Shown in pieces: positions 48,632-58,158 of a stretch of DNA of 64,000 nt. Below the pieces are notes generated by a model. The model did no database searches, was not told where the DNA came from, and saw only the letters and a list, made by a program, of their open reading frames with translations. The number at the start of each line of letters is the position of its first letter. Within the stretch, counting starts at the first letter, position 1. The DNA is from Rhynchopus sp. YZ270_cl-10 (Eukaryota > Euglenozoa > Diplonemea > Diplonemida > Diplonemidae): NCBI GenBank assembly GCA_964035575.1, contig OZ037850.1:124001-188000 (forward strand), in the 5' to 3' direction. A program made the position numbers and the translations under genes.

Positions 48632-50244
48632 CTATACCCCACAGGGAACACCCACCTCACGTACCAGCCGTGTCACCTCCCCCTCGAGACGAGCAATCTC
48701 CTGCGAACCCTCCTCTTCACGCAGCAGGTGGACTCGTTTCCGCACAGTCCAGTCATATTCGTAGTCGACTTGCTGTTGTGGGGGGATGTGATATTAATAA
48801 AGAGCTTTTTGTGTCATAGCAAAATAGGTAGAATGTAGTGATCCTACCACAATGTGTTGCCCCTCTCTTTCCTAGTCCCTCCCTCTCTCATCATTAACGA
48901 CCGTCGGACTGTACATCGATCAAAAAAAAAAGACATCCTTCTTTGGGATGATGCCATACTTTATAAGTGTTTTCGTACAGATTTCTGAATCCCATTCTCA
49001 GGTAGTCGTACGCTGGTTCATCCTGTGGGAGTGGAGTGTGTTATTGTCTGGGGGGTGAAGGGTGAAGGGTTGAAGGCTGCGACCCTTAGAGGGCACTGTC
49101 ATGCTCGCTTGCTCCTTCTCTGTGGCCCAGACCGTTGCATACCTCAAACTTGAGAGACCGCGCGTAGTTGAGATAATCAGCGAACTCCTTGGGCAATCCT
49201 TGGCAAAGGCGTTCTACTGAACAGGAGCTTTTCTTTTGTCTGTAAGTTTGTTTTTACATAAAACACTACACATTTCAAAAACTCGACAAACAGTGTTGCT
49301 CAATCTGAATCCAATAGGAAGTAATATTGGCGACCAAAAAAAGTCGCCAATATTGCCCCCAAAAGCCGTCAATATTATTTGGTCGCCAAGTTTCTTGTCT
49401 TACTATTTAATCTACCCCAAAAAACGACTGAATAATTCTATTACATTGCATCTTGTGTATACCTGATCTGGTCGTATTTTTCTTTCTTGTTCGCAGCTTT
49501 GACGTTTTGCCATGGTAGCCCGCCACGGAGGAAGTAAAGCAGGACGTAACCTATCGACTCAATGTCGTCACGACGCGACTGTTCGTAGCCATTGTGAGTG
49601 TTGATGGAGACGTAGCGCGCCGTGCCTGCGAGGTTCTTGCCTTCTTTGTAGGGAATGTGAAAGTGGTTGTGATTTATGTAGCGTTTGCAGAGTCCTAAAT
49701 CAATGCAGTACACAACGTGGCTTTGCTTGCCTTGCCCGAGAAGGAAGTTGTCCGGCTTAATATCTCTGTGAATATAGTTATGTCTGTGCAAATGCTCTAT
49801 CCTCGTCAACATCTGATCCGCAAGAAGCAACACCGTTTTAATCGTAAACCGTCGATTACAAAACAAAAACATATCCTCCAAACTCGGCCCCAACAGGTCT
49901 ATCACCATGACGTTAAAATCCCCTTCTGAGCCGTACCAATGCAGTTTCGGTACACCTGGGGTGTTTCCGCTTGAATTGAGCGCTTTGTAAACCATCGCCT
50001 CGTTGACAAGCTGCGGATATTTTGCCCCAGCAGATTCGACCTTCATAGCTACCATATCCTGAGTGTTTTCATGGTGCGCCTGAAAGATCTCCCCAAAACT
50101 CCCGGCACCGATTTTCCGGAGAAGTTTAAACTTCCCCGCAACGATCGATTCTCGAAAGGCTCTGGTTACTCCCTGCGAGCCCAGTGGCAGCGGCTGCTGT
50201 GCGCGTGGGTTCCCCTTTGCCGGTGTCGCCGCAGGGCCACCCAT
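48632..50244 (-). CDS. Casein kinase 1 family protein kinase (four exons)
   Basis: Exons 50244-49463, 49239-49143, 49022-48960 and 48772-48632; introns are GT-AG and the joins keep frame and family alignment. The last exon may instead end at a GT near 48664, so the C-terminus is tentative. The protein is about 360 residues. Present are the Gly loop [10 protein letters not shown], the VAMKVE lysine, [20 protein letters not shown] (DLG instead of DFG) and the CK1 signature [20 protein letters not shown]. The core ends with [20 protein letters not shown], then [14 protein letters not shown] and [11 protein letters not shown]1 kinases phosphorylate Ser/Thr in trafficking, cell cycle and repair. 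The start is the first ATG, five bases behind an AG. Intron 1 contains a perfect hairpin (49323-49354). Confidence 0.9.
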
Positions 50245-50379
50245 AATCTACCCGAAAAATTGGTAGAAACAAAAAATGCAGCTCTTCTCTTTACCTCATA
50301 TAAGGATGTATAGTTGTGTTGTCCTAAGATGGGGGGGGGGTGGTGGGGTAGAAGAAGGATGTAGAAATAGCATTGTTTT

Positions 50380-50415
<36 letters not shown>

Positions 50416-51010
50416 AAGAATTTGAGGATCAGATTGCATACATCCAAACCTCGCGCGCTTAGTAGGCCTAAAAGAAACACGAAAAAAGAGGCGATTTATT
50501 TTTGCGTAGGAAAGGCTAGGTAGGTAGGTAAGACCACGCTGTATGTGGGAGTGGGGAGGGGTGAGCTAAAACAGAGTGGCTGTACCGTGGTTTCTCCTCA
50601 AAAAGAAGAGCAAAGAGTTGATAATATTTTCAATCGAAAGATGGAGTTTTGTCCATCAGTGTTGTCTGCTCTTTGAATAGAAAAATCTTTTGTTTATTTT
50701 TTTTTTTTTGCAAAAAGAAGAGCAACGAGAACACAAACTAAAGCAAGACATATCGAATGGACACCACATTCACCCCCCTCCAACCCAAGACGGCTTCTAA
50801 AATTAAATCTAAGAAACAATCCCTGCACACTATCCACTTCCCTCCCCAAGAACCCTTAAGGAATCCCACGAAGGAAGCGTCGCACCCAACAAACCCTTTT
50901 TTAGGATCCGTTTCAATCTGCCCTGAACACCACCCTAAGGCAAGGACGGTTTAGTGTAGCTGGGCTTCACCTTTTTTTTTGGTCAGTGCTCATTGCCAAT
51001 GCTCCTTTCT
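50245..51010. other. Spacer between casein kinase 1 and PI31
   Basis: Holds a 32-base T run (50382-50413) and a C-rich run near 50330 in the gene sense, with a possible acceptor AG after it. No gene recognised; the plus-strand frame at 50757-50954 is not protein-like. Confidence 0.45.
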
Positions 51011-52009
51011 TCACATGTACATCCCTGGTGGACCGCCACCTCCCAAACCGCCACCACCGCCACCGCCGCCAAACATATTCCTCGGGAAAGCCCCAGGATC
51101 GCGAATATTCCTTGGCAGGAGATCTGGGTGTTCGTCAGGTCTGCGGATTCCATTAGGGTCAGCGAGAGGGTCAAATGGACCTGTGGGGTCATATCTTGCA
51201 CCAGGCGGTGGTAGGCGGATCTGATGTGATAGTGATTATTAAAGACAATTAGGACAAAGGTAAAATGATAATCACGAAGCCTGAAAAGAATTTGAAAATT
51301 GGTTCCTCATTTTCCAGAAGAAGCGAGGTGGACCATAGGAACTGAGGACGGACCTTTCTGCTTCAAAAAAGAATTTTGTTGGGGGGAGAAAAAAAAAATT
51401 ACACACCGGCTCCCCATCAGGCCCAAACATCTCCCCTTGGCCACGGTTTCCCATGAAATTTCTGAAGACCTCTGGCCCCATCAGATTGCCTCCTCCTGCA
51501 CCTGGCATGAGGTCGCCTCGGCCGTAGTCACGGAGTGCATCGGGTCCTGTGTATGGTTGTTGTACTTGAGGACGCGCCGCTGCTAATGTGGGGTCGGGAA
51601 TGGTGCGTGTCTGTTCGGGGTGGTGGTCTGCGAAGACGGCCTTGGTTGGGAGGAAGGCTTCCGTGAAGAGACTGTGCACAGCACCTTTCAATGCTGTGTC
51701 GCCTCCAGGCACAGCAAGGCTCCGTACAGACGTGCCGTCTCCAAACACCGCCACAACCTGCCCCGCCACCACCACACCCTTCATCTCAAACTTCGCAGAG
51801 CTCCTTGGGTGGCGATACCAAAAGCACCACGTCTCTGCCCCACGCCACCCCTCAGCTAAGGCGCCTTTGTCCACCGCTGCGCTGTGCCCCTTTGTGAAGG
51901 CCTCGAAACCTTCCCCCAGTATGGCAGAGTGCACACCGAGAATGGCTTTGTCATCTTCGCTCGCACCATCCACGTCAAACACTACAGGTTTGTCGGAGGG
52001 GCTGGACAT
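51011..52009 (-). CDS. PSMF1: PI31-type proteasome regulator (two exons)
   Basis: Exons 52009-51407 and 51220-51011, joined by a 186-base GT-AG intron in phase 0, give 270 residues. Residues 1-150 match the PI31 N-terminal (FP) domain that also mediates dimerisation (GASEDDKAILGVHSAILGEG, WCFWYRHPRSS, KGVVVAGQVVAVFGDG). The C-terminal half is proline/glycine-rich with the family signature PPPGARYDPTGPFDPLADPN and HPDLLPRN. It ends in a poly-Gly stretch and GMYM. The last three residues, M-Y-M, fit the HbYX motif by which proteasome activators and PI31 enter the 20S alpha-ring pockets. The start is 12 bases after a strong acceptor-like AG. Neighbours are functionally unrelated. Confidence 0.9.
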
Positions 52010-52021
52010 TTTGGTGTATTT

Positions 52022-52023
52022 CT
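52022..52023 (-). promoter_or_regulatory. Candidate spliced-leader acceptor, PI31 gene
   Basis: AG at the end of TTCTTTCTCCTCTTACCCCC, AACACAG, 12 bases before the ATG. Confidence 0.6.
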
Positions 52024-52926
52024 GTGTTGGGGGTAAGAGGAGAAAGAAGAACGGTGTATAGGATGGCCGCCTCTCGTGTTGAGTCATTTTGATCACATTT
52101 CGTTATCGCGCAGCATTGGATTTCCATAAGTGGAATAAATATTGAAAGGAAAGAATGGTGCATGGCTCTCGTGCATACATAAAAAATGAGAAGGATTAGG
52201 AAGTTATATGCAGAACAACAAAGGAAGGAGTGGCGCATGAATTAAGGTGGGGAATGATAGGGGTGAGGGGAAAGCGACATTTTGTCGCAAATTTCACAAC
52301 ACGCGTCATTTGTCCGAGGTTCCGGAAGAGACTCGTGATCGTTATGACGTAATTTTTCTCGTGAAAAAGTGCAAACTGGTACGTATCTTTGTAGGATGCT
52401 TGGAGATGGGATCTTCCAGTTATTTGAAATGGTGTGTTCCTAATCCGCGTCCTGGCGGCGGTGTATGTTGCGCAGGAGACGGAAACGACGGAAAAGGACG
52501 CGACGGCGGCAGCAGAGACGGCAACCACTGCGTGTGGACCGCGGTGGCGGCAACTTAGTCTTCCACAATCCGGGCAATAGTAACAGGGACCGAACGGCGC
52601 GACAGAAGCCGACGCACACGGGATACTGGAACAGATTCGCAAATGGTGCAGAGGGTGTTGAAAGGACTACAGACAGCTGGCTTCTGCCGGAGGGTTTTGA
52701 GAGACGCTGGTTGTCAAAGTGTTGGCGGGTAAGCTGCTGCCTGTCGACTCCAGGTGGATCGCTTCTGTGGCCTGGCCTTGAAATGAAAACTCAAGAAGGG
52801 TGGGGATAAAAGAGGCGATCTTTCTTTTTAGCTAGCTCTCTTAGCGCTAAGAAACGCCTTTCATCTAAGAAAAAAATGGTCGTTGTAAAAAGAACGGGGC
52901 CGAACAGCCCCCTACCCCGCACACAG
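52024..52926. other. Spacer with a GC-rich unassigned segment
   Basis: 52240-52800 is more GC-rich than other spacers and has frames on both strands. The plus frame at 52465 starts with an Arg-rich run (MLRRRRKRRKRT). Minus frames contain CYYCPDCGRLSCRHRG or RRRVLFRRFRLLRNIHRR. None resembles a family I know and none is clearly preferred. It may be an unrecognised minus-strand gene with introns. A hairpin repeat lies at 52156-52180. Confidence 0.3.
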
Positions 52927-54024
52927 CTACCCGCCAAACTGCGAGAACACAGACTCAAGCAAAGCCTCGTCTGTCAGGTTCGCCACACCACCATCACCAT
53001 CACCGCCACTTCCACCTGCACCCTCCACACCGTCCTCATCTTCTTCATCTTCCTCCGAGACTTCTACTTCACGCTTCCGCTTCCGTTTTGGTCTGTTCTC
53101 TGCGGGGAAGAGTGCCCCCGGGTCACTGTCCTGCTGTTCCAACGGGGCTGCAGTCGCAAGCTGTGAGAGTGTGAACGCACGTTCCTCCTTTGCCTGGCGC
53201 CGTCTGGTGTTTGCGAGCTCTTTTTTGATGCGCGCTCGGTCCTGCACACCTTTTTGTCGCATTCGAGCTTTGGATCGATGGACAACTGCGTGCCACTCTA
53301 GCTCTGCAGGGCAGATTGGGCATGCAATGGTGGTCTGCGGCACGACATGGTTGGGATCGTTAAATGCGTCTGCCAAACAGTGTGGATGTGCCTGCATGTC
53401 ACAACAGTCCGCAAGACATATCAAAATCATTGTCGCATCCAAACGACAATCACACAACGTACACACCGGGGACGCATTCGGTGCGTTGCTGTCCACATCA
53501 TCCGCTGCCGTCGTTATCGTCGCAACACAAAACTTTCTTACCCCTTCAAACGCCCCATACTCTATAGTAGATGAGGAAGGAAGCTCTGGAAGATCTGGGT
53601 ACATTTCTCTGACTGCCGCATTGATTTCATTAAAACGCGCGGTTTCGAAAACATACAAACCAAATGTGTATTTATCAAATGGAGAGCACCGAAGAAGATG
53701 GTAAAGCACACGAAACTTATCGCGTGTGGTAATTGCGTTCTTTGGGAGATCTGCAAGACGGTCGCGCACACCACGCGCTTTGGTGGGGTGCTGCCATGCC
53801 CATTCAAATTGAAGCGCGGTAACCTTCGCAGGAAAGCCGTGCACACAGAACAGCATCTTCCACGGACGCCGTCGGCTTGTTTCCTGCGCACCATTCTGCA
53901 TGAACCCATTGTGTTGCCGCAGACGTCTCAAAGGATCCACAGTAAACCCAATATAGCTTCTCCCCCTATGCTTAGGATGCTCGCTCTCTAAGCAATACAC
54001 TGCATAAAAGCCGGTGTCGTCCAT
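52927..54024 (-). CDS. SLX1: SLX1-like GIY-YIG structure-specific endonuclease
   Basis: 365 residues, single exon. Residues 5-90 are the GIY-YIG nuclease domain (FYAVYCLES, RGRSYIGFTVDPLRRLRQHN, FPAKVTALQFEWAWQHP; the last holds the catalytic Glu). Residues about 185-245 form a Cys/His zinc-binding RING/PHD-like domain (CTLCDCRLDATMILICLADC, HPHCLADAF, CPICPAEL). This is the usual SLX1 order. The tail is basic then acidic and Gly-rich (RPKRKRKREVEVSEEDEEDE). With SLX4 the enzyme cuts branched DNA such as Holliday junctions. Length is normal to slightly long. A tRNA-like repeat ends only 27 bases upstream of the start. Confidence 0.93.
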   Translation of the reverse strand: MDDTGFYAVYCLESEHPKHRGRSYIGFTVDPLRRLRQHNGFMQNGAQETSRRRPWKMLFCVHGFPAKVTALQFEWAWQHPTKARGVRDRLADLPKNAITTRDKFRVLYHLLRCSPFDKYTFGLYVFETARFNEINAAVREMYPDLPELPSSSTIEYGAFEGVRKFCVATITTAADDVDSNAPNASPVCTLCDCRLDATMILICLADCCDMQAHPHCLADAFNDPNHVVPQTTIACPICPAELEWHAVVHRSKARMRQKGVQDRARIKKELANTRRRQAKEERAFTLSQLATAAPLEQQDSDPGALFPAENRPKRKRKREVEVSEEDEEDEDGVEGAGGSGGDGDGGVANLTDEALLESVFSQFGG

Positions 54025-54050
54025 TTTTGATAAATCTCTACAATAACGTT

Positions 54051-54113
54051 AATGCAAAATGCCTCTGGGACGCAGGCACTGACACTCCGCGGGGTGATCG
54101 AACCCCGGAGTGC
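54051..54113 (-). repeat. tRNA-like repeat R2 in the leader region of SLX1
   Basis: AATGCCTCTGGGACGCAGGC, ACTGACACTCCGCGGGGTGA, TCGAACCCCGGAGTGC. The B-box-type hairpin is intact except for one inserted base (GGTGATCG). Confidence 0.65.
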
Positions 54114-54166
54114 AAAGAAAAGAGCGAGGGAGAAGGAGGGGGAAGTGGCAAGACAAAAAAAGAAAA

Positions 54167-54203
54167 GTTTATAAGATGATCCTAAGCCTCTCGTGCTTAG
54201 TCA
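54167..54203 (-). repeat. Short hairpin repeat, family R0
   Basis: GTTTATAAGATGATC, CTAAGCCTCTCGTGCTTAG, TCA: identical stem and loop to 33224-33261. Confidence 0.7.
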
Positions 54204-54318
54204 AGAACAAAAAAAAAAGTTCCCTAGGGTTATTGTCGCATTGAGCGATGGTCTCCCCCCTTCTGTTTAGATTGGGGTGTGGTGGGGAGTGGTATGAGGA
54301 AATCAGAGAAATAAGTAG

Positions 54319-54402
54319 AGTTGAAATGCAAAGCCCTCTCGTAACAGTGTACTTTGGACATGAGCGGCTGTACCGGGGGGTGGACACCCAATCATGCAGT
54401 CC
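54319..54402 (-). repeat. tRNA-like repeat R1
   Basis: AGTTGAAATGCAAAGCCCTC, TCGTAACAGTGTACTTTGGA, CATGAGCGGCTGTACCGGGG, GGTGGACACCCAATCATGCA. Confidence 0.65.
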
Positions 54403-54618
54403 TACAATCCATTTCGTGGTTTACATCTGATATGTACTGTGTTGGGTTATGCAATACGATCCACATAACAGGTGTCAAGAGACCATGAGTTAACAAGGTA
54501 TGACGTAAAGTGTAGTGCTTTTGGGAGGGGGGTTTGGGGGGGCATAAAAATAGGGTAAAAGTTTGACCTTTTTTGTTGCATCAAGCCAATAGTAAGGTAT
54601 TGAAATTGGGGGTAAAAT

Positions 54619-54654
54619 CGAAGATGCAACTGAAGCCTCTCTGGCTTAGTCACC
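54619..54654 (-). repeat. Short hairpin repeat, family R0 (variant)
   Basis: CGAAGATGCAACTGAAGCCT, CTCTGGCTTAGTCACC. Confidence 0.55.
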
Positions 54655-55104
54655 TTGAAAACCCGGTCTAAGAAAGCAAGGGAGTTAGAGCATTGTCTGT
54701 CTTGCCTTCTGTGAGATTTTTGTTTACTTTTTTTTGGTTTTCTTGATTTTGAGATTTTTTTTCCGGGATGATTCGGGCAGAGTGGCTTTTACCTGAGGGA
54801 GGTTCGGCTGAAAAGGAGGGAACGAAATGACATTGCACCATCGAGGGTGATCTGTGCCACCTTTTTTTCACATAAAAAAACAAAGAGATACCACGAAGGG
54901 TGACCACCTCTTCCATGAGTGGCAAATACAATGATACACAATTCAGAAACACTAATGATGACACATTTTCCCCCTCAAAAAAAGCAGCCATTTTTTTTGT
55001 ATTGTGTCGACAATCACCCTAAGGACCCGCTTTTGGGGAACCTAGGGTTCCCCTCAATGTTGGTCGAAGCATTTATTTTTGCACGCACATCGCTTCACCT
55101 TCCC

Positions 55105-55986
55105 TCACTGCTTCCCCTGCTCAACGAAGGCAGGGACACTGTCAAAGATGTAGGTAGGCGTTACATCCGATTTTTTCACATTGTCGATTTTTTCGTATCC
55201 ACAGAGGACGAGAAGGGTGTCGATGTTGCTCTTCACCCCAAAGCGGATGTCTGTGTCGAGACGGTCGCCTATCATGAGGGTGGTGGAGGCCTCTACTTGG
55301 GGACATGCAGAGCAGATGATGGAGAAGAGAAGCTCGCTGGGCTTGCCACAGATTACGTCGGGGTGGAGGCCGTTGTTCGCTGTGATTGCGGCGGCGATGG
55401 AAGCGGCCTCTGGCAGAGATTTTCCGTTGATAGGTATGACCGCATCGGGGTTGGTCAAAATAAACTCTGGTCGTGTCTTTGCATCTAAATAGATGATCGC
55501 CCGCGCAAGCTTCTTCATTGAGAAAGAAAAATCCATGCCGACAATGACAGCAGAAACGTCGGGAAGCTCCTTAGCTGCCTCTGCGTCGGGGTCGTAGTAG
55601 GAGGACTCTTCCTCCAGAACGACGCTGACGCCGGATACATTGGCAAGCTCCTTCTTAAAGGCAGGTTCACCAAGCACGTAGACGTCCTTGCCTGCATGGT
55701 GTGTTTTGCAGTACTGTGCAGTGGCATAGCCGCTGTGGAAGATCTGGTCTTCTGTGACGCCGGTGATGCCCATTTTTGCAAGTTTTTCGACGTATAGCGT
55801 TCGGTCCTTGGTGCTGTTGTTTGAAACAAAGAAAATGCGTTTGCCCAAGTCCTGCAACGTCTTAATCGCAACGTCAATACCCTCAATCTTCTCCTTCCCA
55901 CACCAAATCACCCCATCGCAGTCAAAGAGAAAGGTCTCATACTTCGAGAGGATCGCAGAAGCCTCTGATGTACTGCTTTTTGCCAT
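55105..55986 (-). CDS. HAD-superfamily phosphatase, phosphoglycolate/4-nitrophenyl phosphatase type
   Basis: 293 residues, single exon. HAD motif I is FDCDGVIW (nucleophile D22 and acid D24), motif II FVSNNSTK, motif III the Lys of VICGKPSEL, and motif IV MIGDRLDTDI. The order and the C2-type cap between motifs II and III fit the PGP/PHO13 group, which removes damaged-metabolite phosphates such as 2-phosphoglycolate, or acts on 4-nitrophenyl phosphate. Length is normal for the group. I chose the ATG at 55986 (MAKSSTSEAS) rather than one ten codons upstream, because the shorter form starts like its relatives. There is an A-rich leader behind an AG at 56029-56030. No targeting peptide is evident, so it is probably cytosolic. 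Confidence 0.9.
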   Translation of the reverse strand: MAKSSTSEASAILSKYETFLFDCDGVIWCGKEKIEGIDVAIKTLQDLGKRIFFVSNNSTKDRTLYVEKLAKMGITGVTEDQIFHSGYATAQYCKTHHAGKDVYVLGEPAFKKELANVSGVSVVLEEESSYYDPDAEAAKELPDVSAVIVGMDFSFSMKKLARAIIYLDAKTRPEFILTNPDAVIPINGKSLPEAASIAAAITANNGLHPDVICGKPSELLFSIICSACPQVEASTTLMIGDRLDTDIRFGVKSNIDTLLVLCGYEKIDNVKKSDVTPTYIFDSVPAFVEQGKQ

Positions 55987-56028
55987 TTTTTTTTGAAAAA
56001 AGGGGTGGAAGTACACAAAAATATAAAG

Positions 56029-56030
56029 CT
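56029..56030 (-). promoter_or_regulatory. Candidate spliced-leader acceptor, HAD phosphatase gene
   Basis: AG of CGTCTTTCCTTTTAG|CTTTAT, 42 bases before the ATG. Confidence 0.5.
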
Positions 56031-58158
56031 AAAAGGAAAGACGATGGGGGCGGGCGGACACAAAGAAAAAGGAATCCACCTATGAATATATGAGGTTCGA
56101 GTGATACAGATATGAATATCGAATTGGATTGATAGCAGGCTTCAAGAGAGAGAAGAACCCCTTAGATGAAACGTGCCTCTCGTACACATCGTCGCTATTG
56201 TCGTTGTTGCGGAAACACGCTGAGAACAGAGGGAAAGGGAAGGAGATCGTCATGCGTTTTGGTAGCAATCACCGAAGGGAGTTTAGCACTGCTAGGCGAG
56301 GGGTTGAAGTAGGGAAGAGGATAAAGAAAAACTGTATCTTTTTTTGTGGACAGTCCCACCCAAGGTGGGTTCGGTTACTTTTTTTTTCTTTCTTGCATAT
56401 ATTTTTTTGTTCTCTAGCTGTTACGCCTCTCCACACCCCATACCACAAAAAAAAGCTTCTCAAGGAAAAAGGCTGTCAGATGACCAGCTCCATTATTTGT
56501 TTTTACTTGGTACAATACCAGGTCCCGCATATTCCAGGAAAGTACCCCCCTCTCGAGCGCCGTTTTGTGCTCAAGAAAACAAACTTGCAGCGGCTTGGAC
56601 GCTCGCCTCCCAGGACAAAAAAAAAGAGCCTTTCCTGAAAAGTGTGATTACTTCTTGACGAAAAGGTGAGCAAAGGCCTCGTAGGCTATTAAAGAAAGGA
56701 GAAAGTTTGGTAAGATGATTCCAAGCTCCTGGTCGTGAATGACATAAAAAAAAGAACTTTGAATGAGACTTGAATGGTCAACGGAAGGGAACAAAACAAC
56801 CGCGCATACAAAAATACCTAACACTTCAGACACCACTTCGTTAAGGGAAAAAATATGTTTTAATGGGGGGTTACAGGGGAGGGGGGGAGGAAACATTGGG
56901 GTATTTTAACACAAGCAAAAGAAAATTTGAAAAAGAATGAATGTGCGCAGGAGACATCTTTTCACAAAAAAAAACGCCATCAGTTTTTATCGTTCGCTGG
57001 AACAGGAAAAGGGGGAAACGACGTGGTCACTTCCTCACCTGGACCTGTGGTCTATGTGTTCAGGGGCCGCCTGGGAAGGGGGCATCGTTATTTGCAATAC
57101 TAAGAAACTTTGACAGATGGAAGTGCCGCTTGGTGCACGCATCTAATCCGTGAACAAAGTGCTAAAGAAAAAAAAGATGCAGGCACACAGTGGCCCATTC
57201 CAACCCTTAGGGTAGTACCCTATAACCCCCAAAAGGGTCTGCTGGGCCACCGTGCATAGCCTACCGTTTACCGTATGGCGTGACGTGGACCAAACGTGTG
57301 ATTCTAACATAGACAGGTCATGTGTATATTGTCAGGTGTGCACGGTTGTGTGGGTAAAACGGTACACATACAGATAGGCTGAATGGAATACATTTGCAGG
57401 CTTGCGAGACAGAGACCAACCACACACCTCGTTCATAAGAAGTGTGGCAGAGATTAACAACATCTCTTGACATTTCCCCCCCAAAAAAGACTTCGAAATA
57501 TTGTCAAAAAAAAAAGAAAAAGACAAAAGAAAGAAAAATAAATCACTGTGCGGCAACCGAATGTACCCATTCCACACCCAACCCCTTCCGCGGGCTTCCA
57601 TTTCGCGGGTTATGGCATTTCTGCAAAGCCGGCCAGATCGGGGGTGGGGGGTTTCTTTTTTGAACGGGTGCCGAGGACAAGACAGCATTGTTGTTGCGGG
57701 TGCTTTTGTCACCTGTCGCAGGAACCCTTTGGAAAGACGCGAATGGAAGAAAAATAAATGCATTTCAGAGTACTCAATTTAAAAAAAAGCTGAGAGGTGA
57801 TGCTTCATTGCAAGCTACAACTCTTCTCAAAATAGTTTTTTTTTTTTTCGAGCTCTCAAAAATGCGCACTTAAGGACATTGCTGCAAAAGGCAATTGATA
57901 AGATAGGAAGATACTACTACAGCTAACGCCTTTTGCACACAGACCCACACAGGGTACGAGAAGGATCCAGAGAGAGACACATATCCTCCCCCCCTGTAGG
58001 CACACCCCCAGGCAACGCCGTTCTCTCACAACGGGAGAGCCTCGGGCTTTGGTATTCTGTATCCGCCAGGCATTGCTCGCGCCATTCGCTGTGGTGATTG
58101 AGAGATTTAAAAAAATCAAAAAATCCAGTATAGAGTCAATCTATTTCCGTGCTATGCA
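56031..58158. other. Spacer between the HAD phosphatase and an inverted-repeat element
   Basis: No gene recognised. Contains R0-like hairpins at 56161-56190 and near 56711. A partly self-complementary stretch lies at 57193-57270 (CAGTGGCCCA and TGGGCCACCG). Confidence 0.5.

Larger units (their letters stand above)
54114..55104. other. Spacer between SLX1 and the HAD phosphatase
   Basis: Contains R0 hairpins (54167-54203, 54619-54654), an R1 copy (54319-54402) and a GTGTCGACAATCACCCT motif (55008-55026). No gene recognised. Confidence 0.6.

Noticed and set aside
50382-50413. Poly(A) tail of a retrocopy on the minus strand
   Set aside because: There is no gene-like sequence upstream of the A run and no flanking target duplication. 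Long homopolymers are common across this window.
52465-52809. Arg-rich plus-strand frame resembling a very small ribosomal protein
   Set aside because: It is far longer than eL41 and does not match it beyond the basic run. The minus strand also has open frames here, so I left the segment unassigned.
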